Source: Vibrio sp. SCSIO 43136
Lineage (GTDB): Bacteria > Pseudomonadota > Gammaproteobacteria > Enterobacterales > Vibrionaceae
Direction: 5' to 3'
Length of the DNA: 64,000 nucleotides
NCBI RefSeq assembly: GCF_023716565.1
Contig: NZ_CP071848.1
Location: 2,170,001 to 2,234,000 of the forward strand
Made by a program: the position numbers and the translations under genes. Positions 19,403-27,397 of the stretch are shown here, one piece after another. The number at the start of each line of letters is the position of its first letter. Within the stretch, counting starts at the first letter, position 1. The notes under the pieces are model-generated. The model did not search any database. It saw only the letters and a list, made by a program, of their open reading frames with translations, and was not told the origin of the DNA.

Positions 19403-20200
19403 TCATGGTCTACTAGGTAGATGTGCCTTTGGACCTTTCCACTCAAAGGCATTGAGTAATCGGTCAAATATCGAGTGTAAGTGATTCATTGAATTGGGCG
19501 ATACGTCCACTTCACCATAGTGGCCATCCGCCATGGTAGAGCCATACCTAGTACCATTGAGACAGTTCAATAACAGAATGCCACCATCAGCCTTAGCTAA
19601 TTGATTGTCTATAGGTTTTAAGTCTAATTGTTGAGGCGGCTTACCTCTATATCCAGCACCAAGACCTCTAGCTCTGTCCTCCATGTGTTGCGCTGTATTG
19701 CGTACTCCACGTAGGTCAGGGAAATTATCACCTATTTCATTGTGAAGCTCAGCGACAACCTCTGGTGTGCCTTCTTTGTTCTTGAGCACTTTCATGAATT
19801 TATCGAATGAATCAAGGGCATATAGAAATGCTCTGGCATAGATGAACGACTGATTGTGTGTAAACTCTCTTGGTAGTTCACCTGCTTGCCACTTTTCACG
19901 TTTAAACTGGATTTCAGTCTTGATGTAGATTTCATCATGGACTTCACGGGCGTATGGGTCAGGGTAGCCCTTTTCGATTTCAGTTTGAATTACACGTCTA
20001 CGGTCAGAGTCACGTTGCCACTGGTCACGGCTAGGTGGTGCACGGTGGTAACTAATCGATTCTAAGAACATATTGAGCGTTAAGTTAGCCTCATAGAATT
20101 GACCTTCTATGTGCCTAAGAAGCGATTCAACTTCAAATGCCCAATCTTGATCTTCGTGAACTATCCAAGTACCCGGTTTGGTTACTTCGTATATCAACAT
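19403..20200 (-). CDS. Hypothetical protein with a HEPN-like RNxxxH motif
   Basis: A 265-residue protein of unrecognised family. The start is fixed by a strong ribosome-binding site (AAAGGAGG seven bases before the ATG of MLIYEVTK); the longer open frame has no such site. It is predicted mostly helical. The segment DLRGVRNTAQHMEDRARG (Arg167-x4-His172) matches the catalytic RX4-6H signature of HEPN domains, found in many ribonuclease toxins and phage-defence proteins, and the Asn after Arg is also typical. It lies next to a membrane-anchored Mrr nuclease and a methyltransferase-HNH fusion, which fits a defence role, but activity is only a guess from this motif. Confidence 0.65.
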   Translation of the reverse strand: MLIYEVTKPGTWIVHEDQDWAFEVESLLRHIEGQFYEANLTLNMFLESISYHRAPPSRDQWQRDSDRRRVIQTEIEKGYPDPYAREVHDEIYIKTEIQFKREKWQAGELPREFTHNQSFIYARAFLYALDSFDKFMKVLKNKEGTPEVVAELHNEIGDNFPDLRGVRNTAQHMEDRARGLGAGYRGKPPQQLDLKPIDNQLAKADGGILLLNCLNGTRYGSTMADGHYGEVDVSPNSMNHLHSIFDRLLNAFEWKGPKAHLPSRP

Positions 20201-20336
20201 CAATGCCTCCTTTGAACTGCCACTCAGCATATAGACACTTCGTTTCATAATAGGGAAATTAGATAAATTAAGTCAAAGAGGAATTTATATATATGTTGCG
20301 AGTATCAGCTCTAGCACAGAAAGGGGCAAAATTAAG

Positions 20337-21161
20337 TTATTGCTTACCCAGCTCTCTCGTATACCGACACTTAGGAAACGACGAACACCCATAAAACATT
20401 TCCCCTTGCCGACGCCCTCGTTTCGCCTTCCTCGTGACTAAGTTCGAATTACATCTAGGACAAATCAAATCTGGCACCTCTTGAGCTTCAGTAGATTTGG
20501 GCTTTTCACTCATAAAATGACGACCATCCGCAACCATGTGAGCAAGCTCCGACCCATTCACCAGCCACAGTCGCTTATCCGCAGCATACTTCACAGCCTC
20601 AGACGTAAAATCACCTGAAGTGACAATAATCATCTTTGCCGCATGGTGCTCGATCATCACCCCATACATTTCTCGCAGCACTTGAATCCCGACTTTTCGT
20701 GCTCGCCAGTGTTTGCATTGCACAAGGGTTAGCTCCCCATCTTTTTTCATCCATATATCGACGCCGCCGTCGGGTTTATGCGAGAAAAATTGCTTTACTT
20801 CATAGCCTTGCTGCTTGAAGTATTCACCGACGTAGCTTTCAAACTCTAACCAGTTGAGTGAGTCTAGCGGTTCTGAACTCATCTGAACTTGCATGGCTTG
20901 GGTGGTTATTTGATAGCTTCGCTTTCTTGAATACTGTTTGCAAAAAGCGATAGGTGCAGGAATGAGAAACAGAATAGCGAACCAAGTACCCATTGTTGGT
21001 AAATGTACTGAAACCGCTTGATAGAAGAAGTTGTCACTTTCAGCGGCTAATGCTGGAAGGATGTACGTAAGACCGACATAACATGTCAGAGAAAAGAGGA
21101 TACTTACCCACCAAGGTGCATCCATTAAATGCCAAATTATGCCGTCATTTTTCCTTGCCAT
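20337..21161 (-). CDS. Membrane-anchored Mrr-type restriction endonuclease with C4 zinc finger
   Basis: A 274-residue protein. Two helices (about 16-40 and 56-73) anchor it in the inner membrane. Residues 100-215 form an Mrr-like PD-(D/E)xK nuclease: LNWLEFESYVGEYF, then GGVDIWM (Asp135) and LVQCKHW (Gln148, Lys150). A C-terminal topoisomerase-type zinc finger (CPRCNSN ... GCSSFPKCRY, about 235-265) should bind DNA. Mrr-family enzymes cleave modified or foreign DNA; membrane-bound versions with this zinc finger are common and poorly characterised. All catalytic residues appear intact. It is a single gene, same strand as its neighbours. Confidence 0.85.
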   Translation of the reverse strand: MARKNDGIIWHLMDAPWWVSILFSLTCYVGLTYILPALAAESDNFFYQAVSVHLPTMGTWFAILFLIPAPIAFCKQYSRKRSYQITTQAMQVQMSSEPLDSLNWLEFESYVGEYFKQQGYEVKQFFSHKPDGGVDIWMKKDGELTLVQCKHWRARKVGIQVLREMYGVMIEHHAAKMIIVTSGDFTSEAVKYAADKRLWLVNGSELAHMVADGRHFMSEKPKSTEAQEVPDLICPRCNSNLVTRKAKRGRRQGEMFYGCSSFPKCRYTRELGKQ

Positions 21162-21292
21162 GACTTAAATACTCCTGCTGTTGCATATAAGTATTAAACC
21201 ACAGTGTTAATCACTATTTTTAGAGACACTCTTCAAAACTGGCTATTGCCTTTTCGCTTGTAAGCTATTGACTCAATTATCAAAAATAGTGT

Positions 21293-22996
21293 TTACCACT
21301 CAGCAACCAGCAAACGGCTTTTCACCCCACGGATTTGTAAACCCATTGCCTCAAAGACCTCTTCAAAGTCCTCACACTCAGGAGGAACATTAGGCAATGA
21401 TAGTGACGCCTCGACAAAAAATCGTTGCTTATGGCTGGGATCTTGTCCCCAAGCCATATCCCACCAATCGGTGATGCGCTGTTGCGCTGCAAGTAATCTT
21501 TGTTGGCTTGGCAATCGATCCTTTTTATTTAGATTCTCTTTGCTTGTCGTGGGTAGCAGGTTCCACTTATCGTTGTTTGGCCAATAGGCAAATGGCAAAC
21601 AGTGGTCAACATGAATACCTGTTTTTAATTTGGTGTTGCTCCAAGCACTAGTGATGGTCTGGTCTTGGTTGTGTAGCTCGGAAATACGCTTTCTGACTGA
21701 GCTGGTATCGTGGTCATGTTCGAGCCACAACATGCTGTCATGGTAAGTTTGTAGTGAGACGTTGTTTTGCTTGTTCAACTCAAAGCGTTGCATTTGCATT
21801 ACCCACTGATTCACTACCAGCGGCTCTATCCACGAGTTATAGATGCGAAAACACTCCCAAAGGCTCTCTTTCAAAATGAACGACCCGAAGCTTTCAAAGA
21901 AGTGACTATCTAAGCAAATCGATTCTTCGACCTTCCGACGTTTTTTGGGGCTAACCGTTGAAAACTCATGATTTGGCGCACTGGAACTGCCCGTGTAGAT
22001 GAATTTGATTGGGCCGTCTTTCATCGCTTTGATTGAGGCTTGGAGGGTCTTTTGTAGCGCTGTTGCTTCTTCCTTCAAAAACACTGCACCTACTGCGAGA
22101 TCATCTGGTGATAAGTGGGTGATCTTCTGCCAACCATCTTCTGTCACAAAAGCCAAGCCTTTATTGGTATTGCTGTTTTGCTGCAACTTACCGAAATCAA
22201 TCAGTCGCTTATAGGCTTTTACCCAATATAAGGCCACTAGCCCCAAAGGGATCTCTACTTGACCATCACTACGGTTCATCACACAACCTGGGTGCGCATC
22301 TGCGACACGAAGCAGTACTCTGAGTAACGCTAGTTTGTATGTTGAGCTTTTACTGTCGTTTACAATGATATGGCGAACTTTATTAAGATCACCTGTTCCG
22401 TCATCAGGCAAACTGAGTACGACTGTCTGCCACCAAACCTCTGAGCGTTTTAAAGAGTCATCACTACTGGTGACATCTTTTACTAACAAAGCACTGTCTT
22501 TGGCGAAGTTTTCAATTTCCCCCACCGAGACTGGGTAGCTAATTCTGCCATCACTGAAATCACCATGACGTAACGTGATCACTAAGCGACCATTGGCTTT
22601 TAATAAGTTGGACAGTTTTCGAAATGCTCTGGCTCGATGAGAAGGTGCTAGATGCATCCACACGGCACTGACAAGAATTAGATCAAAGCGAAGCCCTAGA
22701 TCTTCTACCTTTTTAAGTGACGGCAACTGGTCAGCAAGCCAAGTAACACTGTCACCTGTGTGCTGCTTACCAAGATCCAACATCGCTTGAGCTGGCTCTA
22801 ATGCAATCACATCGGCTCCACGCCCAGCCATCCAACTGGCATCTCGACCAATGCCCGCTCCCACATCAAGCACTGAATCACCCTGTTGCGGCCAAAAGGT
22901 TTTCCAAGATGCGTGAACATCTTCAGCGGCAACTGAATTGTACTCATTAGCGAGTGAGTGAGCATTTTGCTCATAGAATGCGGTGGTGTTGGACAT
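21293..22996 (-). CDS. SAM methyltransferase fused to an HNH endonuclease
   Basis: A 567-residue three-part protein. Residues 1-200 are a class I SAM methyltransferase with motif I VLDVGAGIGRD (43-52), an acidic residue in ALEPA and LVSAVWMHL. Residues about 205-300 match the helical module I recall from HNH restriction proteins (RHIIVNDSKSSTYKLALLRV, then VEIPLGLVALYW). The C terminus carries an HNH nuclease: HVDHCLPFAYWPNND (from 462), NLLPTTSKENLNKK and DRLP. The methyltransferase resembles small-molecule or protein enzymes more than classical DNA ones, as I see no DPPY or PCQ motif. The fusion is unusual and may be a self-contained restriction or abortive-infection protein. Domains are confident; function is not. 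Confidence 0.82.
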   Translation of the reverse strand: MSNTTAFYEQNAHSLANEYNSVAAEDVHASWKTFWPQQGDSVLDVGAGIGRDASWMAGRGADVIALEPAQAMLDLGKQHTGDSVTWLADQLPSLKKVEDLGLRFDLILVSAVWMHLAPSHRARAFRKLSNLLKANGRLVITLRHGDFSDGRISYPVSVGEIENFAKDSALLVKDVTSSDDSLKRSEVWWQTVVLSLPDDGTGDLNKVRHIIVNDSKSSTYKLALLRVLLRVADAHPGCVMNRSDGQVEIPLGLVALYWVKAYKRLIDFGKLQQNSNTNKGLAFVTEDGWQKITHLSPDDLAVGAVFLKEEATALQKTLQASIKAMKDGPIKFIYTGSSSAPNHEFSTVSPKKRRKVEESICLDSHFFESFGSFILKESLWECFRIYNSWIEPLVVNQWVMQMQRFELNKQNNVSLQTYHDSMLWLEHDHDTSSVRKRISELHNQDQTITSAWSNTKLKTGIHVDHCLPFAYWPNNDKWNLLPTTSKENLNKKDRLPSQQRLLAAQQRITDWWDMAWGQDPSHKQRFFVEASLSLPNVPPECEDFEEVFEAMGLQIRGVKSRLLVAEW

Positions 22997-22997
22997 A

Positions 22998-23085
22998 GAT
23001 AATGCGAGTTGGGAAATTGCTGATCAGTATACTAATAATGAGGATAAGTGGGCAAAAAGTATTAGGAAAGAATGAACTAGTTTAC
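22998..23085 (-). promoter_or_regulatory. Promoter region of the methyltransferase-HNH gene, related to that at 23925
   Basis: On the minus strand TATACT (23026-23031 on the plus strand as AGTATA) serves as a -10, with TTGCCC 18 bases upstream. About 33 bases around it (23008-23040) match 23925-23957 with only seven differences, including the exact block TCAGTATACTAAT. Confidence 0.5.
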
Positions 23086-23158
23086 CGTTGACTAGCATTC
23101 AAGGCCTAATTGCAGCCAAGTGAGCACCCAATATTAGCCTTTGGGTACACCTAAACAA

Positions 23159-23839
23159 TTAGCTACTTGAACGACTAACCACATGCCCACGCAATCGCAT
23201 AAACTTCTCCCGCACCGACTGAACTTGGCTCTCTTCCAACCCACGATAAGACTGCATCCATATGATGAACATTTCCTCATCAGGGTGAAAATAGCCTTTA
23301 TGATTTTTGGTCGAGCGAATCATGCTGTTGGCCCACTCATCAAAAGTGGCGGTCTGTTCGGGGCCATCTGGTAGGCAGCCAATCTCATGCACTCGGTCTT
23401 CAAACTGCCATGCTAGTTCGTTTATGTGGCTCTGTACGCTTCGGTCGCCACGTTGGCAAAAATGGGGAGGATGATGTATCGAGATGAAATTGGCCAACAT
23501 GTTTCCAATGCCTTGCTCATCGCATAGGTCGAACGCTTCGCCGAAGAATTGCATGTTGTAAAACAGTCGCTCAGTAAATTGCTGGGTAAACTCCACCCAA
23601 CTGCCCTTTTTAAGCCCGACAAACACCATGGCATAACGAGTTTGGACGTGAACTGCGATAAGAACAGATTTTCTCTGGATTTTGATGGCATGCACTAACC
23701 AAGAACTGACCAACTGGTTGTCTTGCTCAGTATCGTCAATTACTGATGTGGGTGCTTGCTCAATTGGGGATTGTTTTTTGCCACCACGAGTGACTGTGAA
23801 AAAATCTGCGGCCGCTTTGGTGCAATTAAAGACTAACAT
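23159..23839 (-). CDS. DUF6933-like protein
   Basis: A 226-residue soluble protein. Its start, MLVFNCTKAAADFF, is characteristic of proteins annotated DUF6933; the following W-L-V-H-A-I-K-I-Q-R-K and Q-T-R-Y-A-M-V-F segments also fit. No catalytic motif is evident. Function is unknown. It has its own promoter region (about 23900-23990), which resembles that of the methyltransferase-HNH gene, so the two may respond to the same signal. The gene belongs to the accessory patch between 19400 and 23840. Confidence 0.7.
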   Translation of the reverse strand: MLVFNCTKAAADFFTVTRGGKKQSPIEQAPTSVIDDTEQDNQLVSSWLVHAIKIQRKSVLIAVHVQTRYAMVFVGLKKGSWVEFTQQFTERLFYNMQFFGEAFDLCDEQGIGNMLANFISIHHPPHFCQRGDRSVQSHINELAWQFEDRVHEIGCLPDGPEQTATFDEWANSMIRSTKNHKGYFHPDEEMFIIWMQSYRGLEESQVQSVREKFMRLRGHVVSRSSS

Positions 23840-23904
23840 TGGCTATTCCCTTGTACAGCTACTGAAATATGCCTTATAGAAGCTTTTTCATAGCATTCAG
23901 CAAT

Positions 23905-23990
23905 CCTAGACACAGGTAAGGTAGGTTGAAAAGTTGCCGCTCAGTATACTAATTATGTGAATTGGAGGGAAAAGTATTAAGAGAATTTGA
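23905..23990 (-). promoter_or_regulatory. Promoter region of the DUF6933-like gene
   Basis: Contains the same block TCAGTATACTAAT as the region at 23023, giving TATACT as -10 on the minus strand and TTTCCC 18 bases upstream as a weak -35. Its flank AGGTAAGGTAG also occurs at 19117. Confidence 0.45.
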
Positions 23991-24107
23991 GCTAAACCTA
24001 AGATATATATGCACTAAATGTGAGGGGGGCCTTAGGCTAATTAGATGTAGTGATGCACACCCTAACCAAATTAGGCCAGCACCATCGGGGCTGGCCTAAG
24101 TTTAGGC

Positions 24108-26162
24108 TTAGAAATCTAGCTGAGCAGATATACCTACTGTACGAGCTTTTTGTCGTAGTGGTGAGTCGGTATAGACTGCCCCTCGAGCTTCGTAGAGAAC
24201 TACGCTGTTTGAGTCAAACAAGTTGTTTGCAAACAGCTTTACGTGGCCGTAGTCAAATACATACGCAATCGATGCATTTGCAGTGGTGTAAGCTGAGATC
24301 TTACCTTCTTCAACATTATCTGTAGTCGAGTAATGATCACCCACGTACTGAACGTTACCATTGAATTCAAAATTACCTAGCCAGTAGTTCAATCCTGCGG
24401 CACCAGTAAATCCTGGGGCACGCGCAAACTCTTTGCCATCATAGATGCTCTGGGTCGTGTCACTTATTTTAGTTTTCAGTAAGCCGACATTAGCAAACAC
24501 ACTGAGATCTTCTGTTGTATACCAGTCCATCGTGGCTTCTGCACCATACGATTTTGCACCATCTAAGTTAGAAATAGTAGAGCCTGTAAGCTGCTGTAGG
24601 TCTTTAAAGTCGTTATAGAATACATTGGTTGTAAGTTGAAGGCTTTGGTCCATCAGTCGGTGACGAGTAAAGAACTCATAGTTCCATACTGACTCTTCAC
24701 CAAACGTGTACACCTCTGGTGGTGTGGTGGTAAAGCTAACCCCCGCGCCACCAGAGCTAAACCCTTTCGCTGCACTCACACCAAAGGTATTGTTTTTGTC
24801 TGCGTTCCACGCCAAAGCCAGTTTAGGTAAGAAATTGTTGTAGGTCTTATCCAGCTCTAATGCAAACGGGCCTGTCCCACCCTCTCTAAAGCGCTTCTCA
24901 CTCTCATAGCGGCCAACAGCAGTCAGTACCAAATTAGGGCTAAGGTTATAAATAGTTTGTAAGTAAACAGACCGTGTCTTGGTGTAGTCTTCATAGCTGC
25001 CCATGCCGTCAATAAAGTCATCTTGGTCGTTGCTGAAATATCTCGCACCAACGAGAAGATCTAACACCTCTGAATCGGAAATATACCGTAGAGAAGGCTC
25101 AATATGATATTCCTTACCCTTAATTTCAGCTGAGAATCTGTCACCTGTAGGAACGATACGCTCGATTTCAAAGTTGGCATAGTTAGTATTAAGCGCCAAC
25201 TCAATATTTGATGTTGCTCCATAGGTTAGGTCCCACACGTAGCTATTCGTTTTTCCTTCAGATACTGGACGCTTAGAAGGAAACGGGGCATTGGGTGAGT
25301 CATCTGGGACATACTCACCTTGCGGGGCACGGTGGTCATTGCGCGATACCGTAAGAGTTGAAGATAGCTCAGGGATCTGACTCGGCTCAACCAGTAGCTT
25401 GGCTCGGATAACGTTTGATTCTATTTCTTTAGAATTTCCCGCAGGCTCATAGCTTGCAAGCGCAACAGCACTTTCTTGATATTGCCTGTCTGCACTGATA
25501 CGAAAAGCAACCTGATCATCGACCAAAACATCATTATATACGAATGCCGTTTGCTGGAGGCTATGATTTCCCAAACCACCTTTGACCGAAAACTGACGTT
25601 CAAAAATAGGGTCATTCGTTTTCAATACTAGGGTGCCAGCAATGGAGTTTCGTCCCTGAATATAGCTTTGAGGACCAAGATACACTTCGGCCTGCTGCAT
25701 ATCCCACATAGAGTTCTGCCCGTAGGCGAGTTCGTTGTAGGTAAGGGCTCGTCCATCTAAAGACACATTTAGCCTTGGTTTAGCACCAGAGATAAATGCG
25801 GCAGCTCCTACCCCTGGGCCAGAACCATCCACCCCTCGCACAGTTGCTATCTGATTGCCATAGCCTGTATCAACAATGTTTGGGCTCATTCTCAATAGAT
25901 CTTGAGTCGAGTTAATACCCTTTTCCTGCATCGAGTCTTGGTCATAAACCACAACACTTGCACTGGTCTCTTGGAGTGAGCGCTCTGTTTTATCCCCATA
26001 AACCACTAAAGTGGGGACCGTACCATCTTTAGTTTCTTCCGCAGCTATCGCTAGGCCAGATTGCATGCCAAAACATACAAAGGCGATAGATGCGGCAAGT
26101 GTACTTACCTGGTATCGCTTCGGGTGGCTTTTCGCGTGGCGATCCATGCGCAATGATTCCAT
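24108..26162 (-). CDS. TonB-dependent siderophore receptor
   Basis: A 684-residue outer-membrane receptor. The signal peptide ends around GLAIAA, followed by a TonB-box-like PTLVVYGDK. The plug domain includes TSASVVVYDQDSM and IATVRGVDGSGPG; the 22-strand barrel ends with VGISAQLDF, the terminal Phe assembly signal. The ATG is preceded by AGGAG at ten bases. Ferric siderophore is drawn in with TonB-ExbBD energy. Upstream lie a Fur box and a 17-base sequence shared with the fep-acylase control region. The downstream periplasmic protein resembles FepB, so a catecholate is likely. The leader between the Fur box and the start codon is about 240 bases, unusually long. Confidence 0.9.
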   Translation of the reverse strand: MESLRMDRHAKSHPKRYQVSTLAASIAFVCFGMQSGLAIAAEETKDGTVPTLVVYGDKTERSLQETSASVVVYDQDSMQEKGINSTQDLLRMSPNIVDTGYGNQIATVRGVDGSGPGVGAAAFISGAKPRLNVSLDGRALTYNELAYGQNSMWDMQQAEVYLGPQSYIQGRNSIAGTLVLKTNDPIFERQFSVKGGLGNHSLQQTAFVYNDVLVDDQVAFRISADRQYQESAVALASYEPAGNSKEIESNVIRAKLLVEPSQIPELSSTLTVSRNDHRAPQGEYVPDDSPNAPFPSKRPVSEGKTNSYVWDLTYGATSNIELALNTNYANFEIERIVPTGDRFSAEIKGKEYHIEPSLRYISDSEVLDLLVGARYFSNDQDDFIDGMGSYEDYTKTRSVYLQTIYNLSPNLVLTAVGRYESEKRFREGGTGPFALELDKTYNNFLPKLALAWNADKNNTFGVSAAKGFSSGGAGVSFTTTPPEVYTFGEESVWNYEFFTRHRLMDQSLQLTTNVFYNDFKDLQQLTGSTISNLDGAKSYGAEATMDWYTTEDLSVFANVGLLKTKISDTTQSIYDGKEFARAPGFTGAAGLNYWLGNFEFNGNVQYVGDHYSTTDNVEEGKISAYTTANASIAYVFDYGHVKLFANNLFDSNSVVLYEARGAVYTDSPLRQKARTVGISAQLDF

Positions 26163-26404
26163 TGGGTCAATCTCCTAGATTTTGTTCAGTCGCCGTATTG
26201 CCAGCCATCGGGCCCGCTTTCCCTTAGTTCGATTTTATGGGGGTACGGCTTAGCACTGCTTTGTTAATTTTCCGACACGTCTATAACGTGACCTGAGTAA
26301 AAAGGTCATGTGCTATGTGGACTTTCCTCGAGAATAAAGGCTCCGTTGCCAAGTACATACCGTTAGTTTTTACAGTCAACTTATCGAATTACATACTGTG
26401 ATTT
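26163..26404 (-). promoter_or_regulatory. Long untranslated leader of the TonB receptor gene
   Basis: About 240 bases separate the Fur-box promoter from the ATG. No ORF is visible on the transcribed strand. Possible structure: TGACCT and AGGTCA arms near 26270-26310, and a GAGGAAAGTCC stretch around 26325. No match to a riboswitch class I know could be completed. Confidence 0.35.
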
Positions 26405-26419
26405 TGATTATCATTCTCA
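26405..26419. promoter_or_regulatory. Fur box upstream of the TonB receptor gene
   Basis: TGATTATCATTCTCA matches the 7-1-7 Fur consensus TGATAAT-N-ATTATCA at all but three positions. Iron-loaded Fur bound here would repress the receptor gene. Confidence 0.75.
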
Positions 26420-26455
26420 TTGACTAGGCGTATGTTACTAAGGGTTTTAAGCACT

Positions 26456-26472
26456 TACTTCTGAATTTGTGC
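26456..26472 (-). promoter_or_regulatory. 17-base AraC-type operator candidate (copy 1)
   Basis: TACTTCTGAATTTGTGC occurs here and again at 32967-32983, identical and in the same orientation. Each copy lies 34-37 bases upstream of a Fur box when read toward the minus-strand gene. The siderophore-locus AraC regulator is the obvious candidate to bind it. Confidence 0.55.
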
Positions 26473-26555
26473 CTTTCGTTCAGATAAGCAAAATCGAGTA
26501 TTAGGCGGGGCTAAAGTGAAAAATAAGGCCTAGACCATAAAAGATAAAATACTAC

Positions 26556-27383
26556 TCATACGACATCTGGTATCAATGGTGGTTTAGGTACGATCATCGG
26601 TGTGTTTGTCACTGGATCTTGAACAACTAGGCTTTCTAGACCAAAAACTTGTCTAACTAGCGACGCAGTCACCAATTGATCTGGGGCTCCTTGAGCAACT
26701 ACCTGACCGTCACTTAAAACAATCAAATGATCTGCGTAGCGACAGGCTTGATTCAAGTCATGCAATACAGCAATGACTGTATTCCCACGTTGTTGCTTGA
26801 GCTTTTTGAACAGCTCAAGCAACTCCAATTGATGAGATATGTCTAGGTAGGTGGTTGGCTCATCAAGCAGTAAGACGGGCGTTTGCTGGGCGAGCAGCAT
26901 AGCGATCCAGACTCGCTGTCTTTGGCCGCCTGACAACGCATCAACAGTCACATCAGCAAATTCTTCGACTCGGGTAATCTGCATTGCTTGCTTGACGGCT
27001 TGCTCATCTTCTGGGCTCCATTGGCTAAATATTCCTTGATGAGGATGACGGCCACGTGCAACTAACTCAGACACAGTAACTCGCTCTGGCATGGGAGAGC
27101 TTTGAGGCAAAAATCCTAATAGTTTCGCAATGTCTTTACTTGGCATTCGCTGTATTTGCTCGCCACATAGAATTACATGCCCTTGTTTGGGCTTCAGGAG
27201 TCGACACAGGCTTTTTAACAGGGTCGACTTTCCACATCCATTTGGGCCAATGATAACTGTCAACTTTTCGCTTGGAATGGTGACATCTAGCGACTCGCAT
27301 ACGATCGTAGAGCCATAGCCAAGCGTAAGTCTTTTTGCACTCAGCGATGGTTTTTTGGCGGTTATAGTGTCAGAAATTTTCAT
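26556..27383 (-). CDS. fepC: Ferric-siderophore ABC transporter ATPase (FepC-like)
   Basis: A 275-residue ATPase of the iron-siderophore (FecE/FepC) class. Walker A is GPNGCGKST, the Q-loop LGFLPQSSPMPE, the signature LSGGQRQRVWIAM, Walker B VLLLDEPTTYLD and the switch AVLHDLNQA. The C terminus has QLVTASLVRQVFGLE, typical of the family. It energises passage of the ferric siderophore through the two permeases encoded just upstream (14-base gap). It is the last gene of the acylase-fepB-fepD-fepG-fepC operon on the minus strand. Confidence 0.9.
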   Translation of the reverse strand: MKISDTITAKKPSLSAKRLTLGYGSTIVCESLDVTIPSEKLTVIIGPNGCGKSTLLKSLCRLLKPKQGHVILCGEQIQRMPSKDIAKLLGFLPQSSPMPERVTVSELVARGRHPHQGIFSQWSPEDEQAVKQAMQITRVEEFADVTVDALSGGQRQRVWIAMLLAQQTPVLLLDEPTTYLDISHQLELLELFKKLKQQRGNTVIAVLHDLNQACRYADHLIVLSDGQVVAQGAPDQLVTASLVRQVFGLESLVVQDPVTNTPMIVPKPPLIPDVV

Positions 27384-27397
27384 AATAAGTGACTAAA

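Noticed and set aside
26163..26404. Cobalamin riboswitch or RNase P-like RNA in the receptor leader
   Set aside because: Only isolated similarities (GAGGAAAGTCC, AAGGGAA) occur; the conserved boxes and their order are missing.
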